Shown here: positions 20,808 through 31,373 of the stretch, piece after piece
Numbering within the stretch: position 1 is the first letter of the stretch
Layout: each line of letters starts with the position of its first letter
DNA from: Rhineura floridana
Lineage: Eukaryota > Chordata > Lepidosauria > Squamata > Rhineuridae
Reading direction: 5' to 3'
Assembly: GCF_030035675.1 (NCBI RefSeq)
Contig: NC_084485.1
Coordinates: 93,020,838-93,084,837, forward strand
Length of the DNA stretch: 64,000 bases
The notes under the pieces: model-generated
Told to the model about the DNA's origin: nothing
Seen by the model: the letters and a program-made list of their open reading frames with translations, nothing else
Database searches by the model: none
Program-made: the position numbers and the translations under genes

Positions 20808-21141
20808 CAGGGATGGGGAACCTTTTGGGCCCAGCAGGCCAGATTATCTGCTGCACCACCACCACCACCCCCGGCAGGCCAGTTTTAACAGGACAACCCA
20901 CATGTCAGTCATCTGATGTCATTAAGATATGTGATTATTGACATTTGGGTTATCTCAGGAACAATAGCACAAGGACAAAACACTGAGCATATAGCTGGCA
21001 AAACTGCTTTCTGCTGGAATAGCTGCAGAAATCATCCTGATGTCACATATGACGTCAGGTGTGGGACAGATGGGAATGTTTTGGGGAAAAACAGCCCCGT
21101 GTGTCAAATTTGGCCTGTGAGCTGGAAGTTTCCCACCCATG
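20808..21141. mobile_element. hAT-like nonautonomous element, 334 bp
   Basis: The left end is CAGGGATGGGGAACCTTTTG and the right end is the near inverse, AGTTTCCCACCCATG. Inside, 'GGGCCCAGCAGGCCAG' on the left faces 'AATTTGGCCTG' on the right. Flanks CCATAAAT (20800-20807) and CCATAGGT (21142-21149) agree at 6 of 8 positions, a decayed 8-bp target duplication. A short CAC repeat lies at 20855-20870. No transposase frame. Confidence 0.75.
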
Positions 21142-21149
21142 CCATAGGT

Positions 21150-22440
21150 CATAATGCCATCATCATTGTTAACCATGATTCTCCATTTGGGCTCCCTTGG
21201 TACCCAGAGTACTGTACGGTATAGCTTATTTCCATTTAGTGAGGTCAGGAGGGAAGATTACTTGTAGGGGAATTTGCTGTTAATCAAGAGTAAGGTAACT
21301 GGGGAGTATCCAGCATTACAGATAAAAATGGGGTAAGAAAATGGGGTCAAAGTCAGACCCTGCTGGTTGGAGGTACCTGAACCTAGAGATTATCCTTTTT
21401 TTCTGCTAAATATCACTGCCATTGTTTCTGAGTTGATTAATCATAAGCTTGCTAACGTAACTGATTAAATTTAAAAACACTTATTAATAGACCTTCTAAA
21501 GTTACTGAACAAAGAAGTAAATTATACTTCAGTAATGAAACACTTCCACCAATTTCCAGAAAGGCCATCTTTAATATCTGATTTCTCATTCTATACACAT
21601 CAGTCTTGACAAATAGCCTTGAAAAATAAACAAGTATTTACTTAATCCTTGTCCCTCTGAACTTCAACCACACCCACCAATTAATCAACTAACAGTACAA
21701 TCCTATATATGTCTCCTCAGTAAGCCCCACTGATTAAATGGAAATTACTTCCAGCTAAGTGTGTATATAGGATTGCAGCCTAAATGTTTTATTAGCACTT
21801 ATTTATTTTAAAGCTTGCAGCCCTAGTTACAATTTCCAAACCACTTTTCCAGAAATCACACCAGACAATTTTAGAAAGTACAATATATCACAGTACTCTG
21901 GTTGCATATTTCAGACAGTTCACTAGGGAATGGTAATTAGAGCAAACTTGGAAACTTCCTTAATCTCCAATTAGCTTCCCTTAATAAAGAATGTTTTTAT
22001 GTACAGGATTGCTAAAAAGTGATAAATTTCATTGAAGTTTAGGTGATCTGTGTATCCTACACACCGTATAGCATTTGTTTTATTTCCTTACTATCTTAGA
22101 CACTGAAGAAATTATAGATTCCTATTAACTATGGCTCCATTGGACTGCATGGAGCTAGCCAGGAAACAGAAACATATTTTAAAAGATGATATAGAATTAA
22201 ATTAACCATGCTGATGCACAAGGATACAATTTTAAAGATGGTTCACAGAAATCCAATTGGCTTTACAACATCATCTTTTAAGGACAGCAATCTAAACCAT
22301 TTTTAATAGACATAATTCAGTATAATATATACATTTCCAAGTAACCATGGGAACATAGAAAATGTCTGAATAATCTTAAGTTTCAAAGTGAAAGAAGTGC
22401 AATTTACTTGGGGCTATATTGCCAGGGACTACCTACCTAG
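21150..22440. other. Intergenic with one palindromic element
   Basis: AT-rich DNA with no convincing exon. The palindromic family seen at 6434-6519 recurs at 21693-21779 (ACAGTACAATCC ... GGATTGCAGCC). Confidence 0.6.
21693..21779. repeat. Palindromic MITE-like element
   Basis: ACAGTACAATCCTATATATG at left faces ATATAGGATTGCAGCC at right, with the shared core 'CAGTAAGCCCCACTG' and 'AAATTACTTCCAGCTAAG'. Same family as 6434-6519. Confidence 0.7.
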
Positions 22441-22451
22441 GGAATTCATAA

Positions 22452-25240
22452 TATTGTTGTTGTTGTTCTTATGTGCCTTCAAGTCGATTACGACTTATGG
22501 CGACCCTATGAATCAGTGACCTCCAAGAGCATCTGTAGTGAACCACCCTGTTCAGATCTTGTAAGTTCAGGTTTGTGGCTTCCTTTATGCAATCAATCCA
22601 TCACTTGTGTGGCTTTCCTCTTTTTCTACTCCCTTCTGTTTTTCTCAGCATTATTGTCTTTTCTAGTGAAACATGTCTTCTCATGATGTGTCCAAAGTAT
22701 GACAACCTCAATTTCATCATTTTAGCTTCTAATGATAGTTCTGGTTTAATTTGTTCTAACACCCAATTATTTGTCTTTTTCGCACTCCATGGTATGCACA
22801 AATCTCTCCTACAACACCACATTTCAAAGGAGTTGATTTTTCTCTTATCCACTTTTTTCACTGTCCAACTTTCACATCCATACCTAGAGATCGGGAATAC
22901 CGTGGTCTGAATGATCCTGACTTTGGTGTTCAGTGATACATGTTTGCATTTGAGGACCTTTTCTAGTTCTCTCACAGCTGCCCTCCCCAGTCCTAGCCTT
23001 CTTCTGATTTCTTGACTATTGTCTCCATTTTGGTTAAGGACTGTGCCAAGGTATTGATAATCCTCGACAAGTTCAATGTCCTCATTGTCAACTGTAAAGT
23101 TACATAAATCTTCTGTTGTCATTACTTTAGTCTTCTTGACATTCAGCTGTAGTCCTGCTTTTGTGTTTTCCTCTTCAACTTTCATAAGCATTCGTTTTAA
23201 ATCATTACTGGTTTCTGCTAGTAGTATGGTATCATCTGCATATCTTAAATTATTTATATTTCTCCCTCCAATTTTCACACCTCCTTCATCTTGATTCAAT
23301 CCCACTTTCTGTATGATATGTTCTGCGTATAGATTAAATAAATAGGGTGACAAAATACACCCCTGTCTCACACCCTTTCTGATGGGGAACCAATCGGTTT
23401 CTCCATATTCTGTCCTTACAGTAGCCTTTTGTGCAGAGTATAGGTTGCACATCAGGACAATCAGATACTGTGGCACCCCCATTCTTTTTAAAGCATTCCA
23501 TAGTTTTTCATGATCTACACAGTCAAAGGCTTTGCTGTAATCTATAAAGCACAGGGGGATTTTCTTCTGAACTCCCTTGCTCTGTTCCATTATCCAACGT
23601 ATGCTTACGATATGATCTCTGGTGCCTCTTCCCTTTCTAAATCCAGCTTGGACATCTGGCATTTCTTGCTCCATATATGGTAGGAGCCTTTGTTGTAGAA
23701 TCTTGAGCATTATTTTACTTGCATGGGATATTAAGGCAATAGTTCCCCTGGGATCCCCTTTCTTTGGGATTGGGATGTATATTGAACACGTCCAGTCTGT
23801 GGGTCATTGTTTAGTTTTCCATATTTCTTGACAGATTTTTGTAAGAATCTGGACAGATTCAGTCTCAGTAGTTTGTAGCAACTCTATTGGTATGCCATCT
23901 GTTCTTGGTGATTTGTTCCTTCCAAGTATTTTAAGAGCAGCTTTCACCTCACATTCTAGAATTTCTGGTTCTTCATCATATGGTTCCTCCATGAACGAGT
24001 CTGTCATCCAGGCATCTCTTTTATAGCGTTCTTCAGTGTATTGCTTCCATCTTCCTTTTATTTCATCTCGGTCAGTCAGTGTGTTCCCCTGTTGATTATT
24101 CAACATCCCTACTTGTGGTTTAAATTTCCCTTTAATTTCTCTGAATTTTTGGAATAGGGCTCTTGTTCTTCCGTTTTTGTTGTCCTCTTCTATTTCTATA
24201 CAATAACTATTGTAATAGTTCTCTTTGTCCCTATGTACTAGTTGTGTATTGTTGCATTTAGGGTTCTGACCGTGTTTCTATCTCCTTTTCCTTTCCTTCT
24301 CTCTTTAACTATTTTAAGAGTTTCATCAGTCATTCATTGAGGTCTTTCTCTCTTTTTAACTAGAGGTATTGTCTTTTTGCATTCTTCCCTGATAATGTCT
24401 CTGACTTCACTCCATAGTTCTTCTGGTTCTCTGTCAACTAAGTTTAAAGCCTCAAACCTGTTCCTTATTTGATCTTTATATTCTTCTGGGATGTTATTTA
24501 AATTGTATTTTGGCATTATGATTGCTTTGTTGTTCTTCTTTAGCTTTACTCTGATTTTTGATACGACCAGTTCATGATCTGTACCGAAGTCTGCTCCTGG
24601 TCTTGTTTTTGCAGATAGTATGGAACTTCTCCATCTTCTGCTACCAATTATATAATCAATTTGATTCCTATATTGACCATTTGGTGATGTCCACTTGCTG
24701 ATGACCTTTAAAACCCTATACGGTTTTGGCCCAGTATATCTGAAGGAATGCCTCCAGAATCACCGATTGTGCCGCCTGACGAGATCAGCCTCGCAAGACC
24801 TTCTCTCGGTCCCACCAGTGAGAACAGCTAGGCTGGTACATACCAGAGAGAGGGCATTCTCTGTTGTGGCCCCCACCCTCTGGAACTCTCTCCCTTTCAA
24901 TCTCAGACATGCTCCCTCCCTGTCCAGCTATCGCCAAGCCTTGAAGACCTGGCTGTTCAGGCAGGCCTACAAGATTGGGACAGATTAATTTATGTTCTGA
25001 ATTAATGAATGATTTTTTAGCTTAAAATTTGATTATGTTGATCTATATGTATTGTTTTTATTCTTGTTGTTCGTCGCCTAGAGTGTCCCTAACCCGGACA
25101 GATAGGCGGCTGAAAAATAAAATTTATTATTATTATTATTGTACAGTCATCTTTTCAGTTGCTCAAAAAAAGTGTTCGCAAGAAACAAATTATTGGCTTC
25201 ACAGAATTGAATAAGTCTTTCTCCTGCTTCATTTCTGTCT
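22452..25240 (-). mobile_element. Bov-B/RTE LINE, interrupted by an L2
   Basis: On the minus strand, 25240-25141 and 24697-24334 encode the end of the apurinic endonuclease ('WTSPNGQYRNQIDYIIG', then 'GTDHELVV' with the catalytic DH pair). Then 24106-23804 gives the linker ('ALKILGRNKSPRTDGIPIEL') and 23710-22601 a 369-residue open reverse-transcriptase frame with 'FRKGRGTRDHI', 'IDYSKAFDCVDHEKLW', 'RQGCILSPYLFNLY' and the catalytic 'LRYADDTILLAE'. The 3' end at about 22452 has a GTT repeat tail. The first part of the endonuclease is missing, so it is 5' truncated. Frames shift between 24334 and 23710. About 440 bases of L2 are inserted at 24700. A rather young copy judged by the long open frame. 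Confidence 0.93.
24700..25140 (+). mobile_element. L2-type LINE, 5' truncated, nested in Bov-B
   Basis: The + frame 24695-24988 reads 'TFKTLYGFGPVYLKECLQ', 'RLVHTRERAFSVVAPTLWNS' and 'YRQALKTWLFRQAYK', the C-terminus of L2 reverse transcriptase. The 3' end is 'GTCGCCTAGAGTGTCC' and a TTA repeat (25123-25140). The Bov-B endonuclease text stops at 24699 and resumes at 25141, so the L2 came later. The frame is open to its stop, suggesting a fairly recent insertion. Confidence 0.9.
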
Positions 25241-26032
25241 CCTAAGTCCTATTATGTTAGTTTTGGCCATAGCAGATAGTGAAATGCACACCATAGGTTT
25301 TAGCGGAAGCTGAACTGTAGCAGAATGGAAACAGTGCTGAGTGTGACAAACACAGGACAGAAATCACTGCCACTTGAGGTTGGGGGGGATCCTCACTGTA
25401 ACAAAGCCCTTAGATCCAGGATTATGGCCTGTGACAGGCAAGAGGGCAGAAAAGGACAAGAGAAATGAACAGAGAAGCCACAGGAAAAGCAGTAGAACTA
25501 TTGTAGAGGCAAAAGGCAGCTCCCTTGACCCTGAGAACTCCTCATGAGGAGTTATAGACTGCTCATGAACAAAGCATATAAAAAGCAGAGGAAGGAGCTC
25601 CATGTTCTTCCTAGAGAGAATGTGAGCACAAAAGGAGCCTTTATGGACAAACCATAGCTGTCTGTGTCTGTGTGTGTATGGGAAGAGGAACTGCAGTATG
25701 TGAAGAGTGCTTAATTCTTTCATATCATGGTCTTGATAAAAGGCCTCCCATTCATCCCCTCAAGCTTACTACAGGAGACATGAAGCTGCTTTGGTAATGC
25801 AACACTTGATCCCAGTTCTTTATGAATTTCAGTAGCAAGTCTAACAGTCATTAATGCTCAAAACATATGAGAGGGGCTGTACAGAACATCTTAATCTCTC
25901 TGTGTGTCTATGACAGATAAAATGCTAAACTTTCATATGGCAGTGATTTTCAAGTGCTGGTGATAATCTATATCCTTCCAATCTTTGGCAAGAGAGCCAC
26001 CTACCACATCTTCATCTGGTTCAAGTGCTGGC

Positions 26033-26033
26033 T

Positions 26034-26114
<81 letters not shown>

Positions 26115-26139
26115 TTTCTTTCTTTCTTTCTTTCTTTTC
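26033..26139 (+). repeat. (TTTC)n microsatellite
   Basis: About 26 copies of TTTC with one CTT slip near 26111. The long serine/phenylalanine and lysine/glutamate frames across it are by-products of the repeat. Confidence 0.98.
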
Positions 26140-26352
26140 CCCTCAAGTAGTATTCAGGGTTCACATGGCATAGCAGTTCCTGGTCTTCCTTGTGGTGTTT
26201 TGGAGGGAAGTGTATAATAGGATACAATTTAGGAAATTATAACCACTCAAACATCCTTTGTGGCAAAACACCAAATTTAAAGAATATTTGAAACACTGCT
26301 AGAATTAAATGGTTGACATCACTGACAATTATAAGTGTATCTTGTCAAAGAG

Positions 26353-26425
26353 TGAGCCGCCCTGGGCTCCTACTGGGAGGAAGGGCGGAATATAAATCTA
26401 ATGAATAAATGAATAAATAAAATAT
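26353..26425 (+). mobile_element. LINE 3'-end fragment
   Basis: 'CCGCCCTGGGCTCCTACTGG' followed by 'GGAAGGGCGGAATATAAATC' and AATAAATGAATAAATAAAA is the 3' end of a common squamate LINE; its reverse is at 34850-34920 and 61680-61725. Only the last 70 bases are present. Confidence 0.65.
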
Positions 26426-26489
26426 CTGAAAGCAGCCTCTATGTAAACAATTTGCTTCTCAATTCAGTTTTGTTTTCATTTCAACTTTA

Positions 26490-26943
26490 ACAACCACCAC
26501 AACCACCACCACCACCACAACCACCACCACCACAACCACCACCACAACCACCACAACCACCACCACAACCACCACCACCACCACAACCACCACAACCACC
26601 ACCACAACCACCACCACCACCACAAGCACAACCACCACCACCACACCACCACCACAACCCACCACCACCACACCACCACCACCCACCACCACCACCACAA
26701 CACCAACACCACCATAACACCCCCACACCACCACCACCACCACCACCCACACCACCAACACCCACACCCACAACAACACCAACAACACCCACCACCACCC
26801 ACAACCCACCACCACCCACCACAACCCACCACAACCCAACCCAGCCACCAACCCACAACCAACCCACAACCAACCCACAACCAACCCACAACCACCCAAC
26901 CACCCAACCACCCAACCACCACCACCAACAACAACAACAAACA
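26490..26943 (+). repeat. ACC/ACA minisatellite, 454 bp
   Basis: An almost pure A/C strand made of ACC, ACA and CCAACC units. The phase and unit change along it: ACCACCACA-type at the left, CACCACCCACCA in the middle, CAACCAACCCA and CCACCCAACC at the right, then CAACAACAACAA. The other strand is all G and T, with runs of GG every third base. The long valine/tryptophan/glycine frames here are artefacts. Confidence 0.97.
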
Positions 26944-26956
26944 ACCCTTCTAGAAT

Positions 26957-27320
26957 ACTGTTGGATGCACCCCAGTCTGAGTGGTGAGGTATTTCAGGGG
27001 TGCCAGCATATAATTAAGCTTTGGTTTTCTTGGGATGAAGGTCACTGGAGACATGGTGCCTTTGTGATACATGGTTTTATTTGCTGAGCATAAGATGGAA
27101 GGGCTCCAACAGATTTGCTCTGCCATTGGGTTTCTAGATCTCTCCCAGCCACCTAAGCCATATCCTTGGACTAAGCAGAGAGAGCAAGCCAGGCTTTTGT
27201 GTCTTTCCAGCTGTAGACAAGATAAAAGTCTGGGCCCTGGTCTATGGTTCTCCTACATCCAGGATGACATTGCTCTTCCCAGGTGAAGGGGGAAGGCTTG
27301 CCCCCTTCTGTTGGAAGCAT
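26957..27320 (-). repeat. LTR-like repeat, second copy
   Basis: Shares with 7345-7889 the edge TGTTG...CACCCCA, 'GGGATGAAGGTCA' and an oppositely oriented AATAAA-like site near 27075, in the same order. The rest is diverged. It abuts the ACC minisatellite. No internal viral part is present. Old fossil if it is an LTR. Confidence 0.35.
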
Positions 27321-27901
27321 TATTAGCTAGTACTTTCTATGGCAACATACCGTAATTGACCAACTTTTTAGTCATGCAAAGAGATGCTTAACAAACTTGG
27401 TTAGGGCCATTAACAAAGAGATTTGTTTGATGACTTAAACACTCTTCTGCTACAGAATCCCATCTTACAGCTATAAAAACCAAGGGGACCTAAAGATTAC
27501 ATTCAGACCAACTCCTAATCCTATAAAAATATCTCACCCAAGAATCTCAAATTTAACTTTTAAGACAAATTATTTCCAGAGCAAAACACAATATAAGTCT
27601 GTATATCATTGAATCTGGTTTTCCTTGCAGTGCCTATATTTAATGCTACTTTGTGCCTCACATATTTATCCAAGTCTGACAATAAATAGCAAATCTAATA
27701 AAAATCAAACCTGTGTACATTTCTCTTGATAATACATGTAAAAAATCAGTTTCTGAGAACTTGGGAAAGTGGACATAATGCATTTGACAGCTTGTAGGTC
27801 AAATATACATAGACATTGATTTTGCATACCTCTGTTCTGTATTAGCTATATTGTATTGTTTGAAAATGGAGCACTGTGAAATCCTTCCTCAAGAATTAAA
27901 A

Positions 27902-28640
27902 TGTTATTCACTAATAGGCAAAAAACCTTGCAGTTTAAGAACATACCTATAGCCCACAGATCTTTCTATCAAACTTTAAAAAGCTGGGAAATTGGGCAGC
28001 TATAGTGAATGCACCAGGGGAGCAGGAGACCTGACCTCCTCTCTGAGATATTGTACTGTACTACAAATTTGTCAAAATGCAAACACAATTTGGGTTGGTC
28101 TTTCACAGTCCAATCCACTTCATATGTAGCTTGGAAGAATTTGGTAACGTGCCTCTGAGCATATGGTGAGTGGTAGCAATACCTGCCATCTCCAAAGATG
28201 AATTACATTTTTTATGCTTGTTGGTGTTCTTCTTACTTTGCTTCTTTCCTGTATTACTACTGTTTCTATGGAGACTCTAACCTAGAAAATTATATTTCTC
28301 TCATTATTCATCCTAGAAATCTGTGTCAATTTTTTATTAATTGCAAAGCTTTTTTATAGGTCGATGTCATATGATGGTGAAGGTAGCCTTTTTTGTTTCA
28401 AATTAGAGGTTATGCTCTATTTCTATTTTGGGTGCATTAACTGTTGAATCTGAAACTGATGTAAAACCAGATGGATTACAATATGTTGGTACTTCAGGAA
28501 AGACTCTAGCTGTTGGAAAAATCAAACTTGGCCTGCCCAAGATGCATGTTTTCAGTCTGCTATGCTTAAACTACTCCACTTAAGAAAAGGTGAGCATGGT
28601 CAATTAAAAACACAGAGCACACCTAGAATTTTGCTAAATA
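27902..28640 (+). repeat. Unclassified interspersed repeat, copy 1
   Basis: This segment matches 63176-63910 almost base for base, about 90% by eye, from 'TTATTCACTAATAGG' to 'ACACCTAGAATTTTGCTA'. It includes the shared 'GAGCAGGAGACCTGACCTCC' and 'TATGATGGTGAAG'. No long frame, poly(A) tail or inverted ends are visible, so the family is unknown to me. Confidence 0.85.
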
Positions 28641-30300
28641 TTCAATGTTAGTCATACTCAGAGTAGACCATTGAAATCAATGGGTTTATTCTGAGTATAA
28701 CTTAGCTGGATATCACCTTGCATCTTCACCCCAGTCAGGCCCTTATTTATTTGCTAGGTGTAGACCACTGTGAAGCCTCCACTATAGTCTCGCCTAGTTG
28801 CCCTACCTCCAGGTCTACCAGCATTTAGTATTCTCAACTGGAGATGTGACTGGCAAGTAGGCCTCAAGTTGAGCAGCTTCTGCATACATTGTCCACTGAC
28901 TATACTCATCCTCCCTTTCCCATCATGTAAAGCACAACAAGTGCCCTACTGAACTCTGCATTGATAAAATATTGCCCTCTTATCTTGAGTGACTGAAGTA
29001 GAGGAAAACAGCCTAGGAAACAGCACAGAGCACATACCCTGTATTTATACCCATCCCATCCATTCATTGCTTTAGGAAGACAATAGCATGACACCAGATT
29101 TGGGTCTTTACAAAAGGCTTTTCCCGGCTCTAAAATATTCATGTAAAAACAGTAACAATTCGAGACAAGAGTAGCAATTAAAATGAAATAAATTACCACA
29201 TCTCATTAGTCTGTTGAGGAGAATCTGCAATTGGAAGGCGAATAGAGGAAATGTAAAAGGTTGGCAGAACAACTCTGATCTGCCTGTAGTTTACTGCCTG
29301 CTAAACCATGTCTTTGGCAGAAAATTAAACAGACTGATCTAGACGTTCTACAGACAGAGGAATCAGGATACACCACAAAACTGACACCAAAATGTACGCT
29401 ATGGTAAAGAGAAAGTTTTTCCATCTATGGGCTTTGAAGCAGGGAGAAGGGAACAAATGGCTCAGCTTCTCAAACCTCCCAATTCCCTGAACAACATATT
29501 GGCTTTTTGTCAACAAATCAAGAGATTTTCACTTGGTTTCTACTTACTAGATCAGATATGGGCACATCTGTAGCCCTCCAGATGTTGCACTACAATTCCC
29601 ATCATCACTGACTATTAGCCATGCTGTCTGGAGCGAATGGGAATTTCATTATAACAACATCTGGAGGGCCACAGGTTCTCCAACTCTCTGTTAGGTGAAT
29701 GCACACTTTTTCAAAGGTTGCACAAAAAGAAGCTATGGTAGGAACCTTAGGAGGCCTGAATGAGATCATTTTACACATAGTGTCAGGGAATTAAGTCTTA
29801 CCAATGAACCCAAAGCCTCTTCTGGGTGATCAAGCCAGGAGATAACAGGAATGAGCAGAAGGAGTATTGGGACCACACCAAGATAAAAGTTTTTTAAAAA
29901 TTTACGGAAAGATGACCAATTGACACAGCCAGAGGTGCTCTTGTGAGTCACCCATTGCAGGAATGATAAAATGCAAAATCAGATATGCCCAGTTGTCCTG
30001 ATCTTTCATACACACTCACACAAGTAACTGGTACCAACCAATACTGTAGCAAGGCAAAAGAGACGGAGAAGGGGAGGAGGTGTGCTGACGGAGCCTCGGG
30101 AGGTAGCCTGTGGTAGAAAACTCAAATCTTCCAGTGGAGCTAGAGTGTCTTTATAGTCAGATGTTTTGATGTTCTTTGATATCTTTACTGAGCCACGGTA
30201 TCTCATCCATCAGTCGGTCAGCTGGTGCTTATAGTGATGTCAGTCTCCTGGCACATCTACGTTCTCAGGACTGCACCTCCACGTTCTCATACCAGCTTGG
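28641..30300. other. Intergenic with a hAT foldback; weak exon-like frames
   Basis: No known gene. Minus-strand frames at 28906-29199, 29325-29516, 29766-29951 and 30006-30206 are short, hydrophobic in part and not joined by clear splice sites, except a GTAAGA donor-like site near 29797. A hAT foldback lies at 29553-29690. Confidence 0.4.
29553..29690. mobile_element. hAT-type foldback MITE
   Basis: The left part 'GTAGCCCTCCAGATGTTGC' and right part 'CAACATCTGGAGGGCCACAG' are inverse, with 'CTACAATTCCCATCATC' inside. It starts CAGATATGGG and ends CAACTCTCTG. The target duplication is not clear. Confidence 0.75.
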
Positions 30301-30308
30301 TGCCTAAT

Positions 30309-30424
30309 CAGAGCTTGGAAAAGTTACTTTTTTGAACTACAACTCCCATCAGCCCAATCCAGTGGCCATGCTGGCTGGGGCTGATGGGAGTTGTAGTTTT
30401 AAAAAGTAACTTTTCCAAGCTCTG
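30309..30424. mobile_element. hAT-type foldback MITE, second copy
   Basis: Same family as 17279-17394: starts CAGAGCTTGGAAAAGTTAC and ends with the inverse. The loop sequence is inverted relative to the first copy. Flanks GTGCCTAAT (30300-30308) and GTGCCTAT (30425-30432) are an 8-bp target duplication with one extra base on the left. Confidence 0.88.
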
Positions 30425-31373
30425 GTGCCTATCAAGGGTGCTGGTCATGGAATCTCTTTTAGGGTATTCAGATTTACATTAGAATTATAACCTTTATTTA
30501 TGTTTGATGTATTCCAGACATCCAGCAGTTGTCTTGATAACCTTCAGTGCCCCCAGTTTCAACCATAAACCCTAGAAAGAGAAATTCATTGACACCCACA
30601 CATCCTCTGTATGTTATCATAACATAAATCACTCTATAGATCACTCTGTCATCGGTGGCCTTGGGTAATTTGCTGATTCCATAGTACATACAAGCAATAT
30701 AACCAACACAAATCTTTATTTTGCAAACAAGATGGAGAAAATTATAAACATTCCTGGCTTTATCTCAAACACTGTATTTCTGACATTTTCAATACCATTT
30801 CTTATGTATATTTTAAAGATACACATATATGTGAATACAATGATAGAATATTTCTAGTAAATGCATAACAGTGCAGAAGAATACTGAAATATTCCAATAG
30901 CAGTATCAATAATAAATGACATGACTATATAAGTGCATAGAAGTGTTCAGGCATTGATACATATAGGAAGAAGGAAATATACAGCAAATATGTCACTGAA
31001 CGTTTTAAAATACTTTTAAAAATATGGTTCCGGTTTACAATTTACACAATTCTTAGCCCAGTTTAACTGGGAGTTAAGGGAAAGAAAGAAATGAAGTGGA
31101 CTAAGGACTGATTTATTATGATCTTGAAATGGAAGGTGCATTTATTTAGGTCAGCTTTCATGGGCAGATGTAATGTTTAAAAGGTTTTTATCTCAGACTG
31201 ATCCATATGATCAGGGAATTTGCATGCCTGTATGGCAACACTTGGGGTTTCTAATGCTGATGTACAGATATTGCATGCGCATGGTCTGATGCACAGTAAA
31301 CAAGCCTTTTGAATGTTACATCTTGCCAACCTGGAGTCCTGACATTGGTATGTGTTATGCACTGGCCTTCACA

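Noticed and set aside
25954-26227. Frames of repeated 'FLSF' and 'KKER'
   Set aside because: Products of the TTTC microsatellite.
26459-26944. Three long minus-strand frames of Val, Trp, Cys and Gly
   Set aside because: They are translations of the ACC/ACA minisatellite in its three phases; a stop-free G/T strand yields them automatically.
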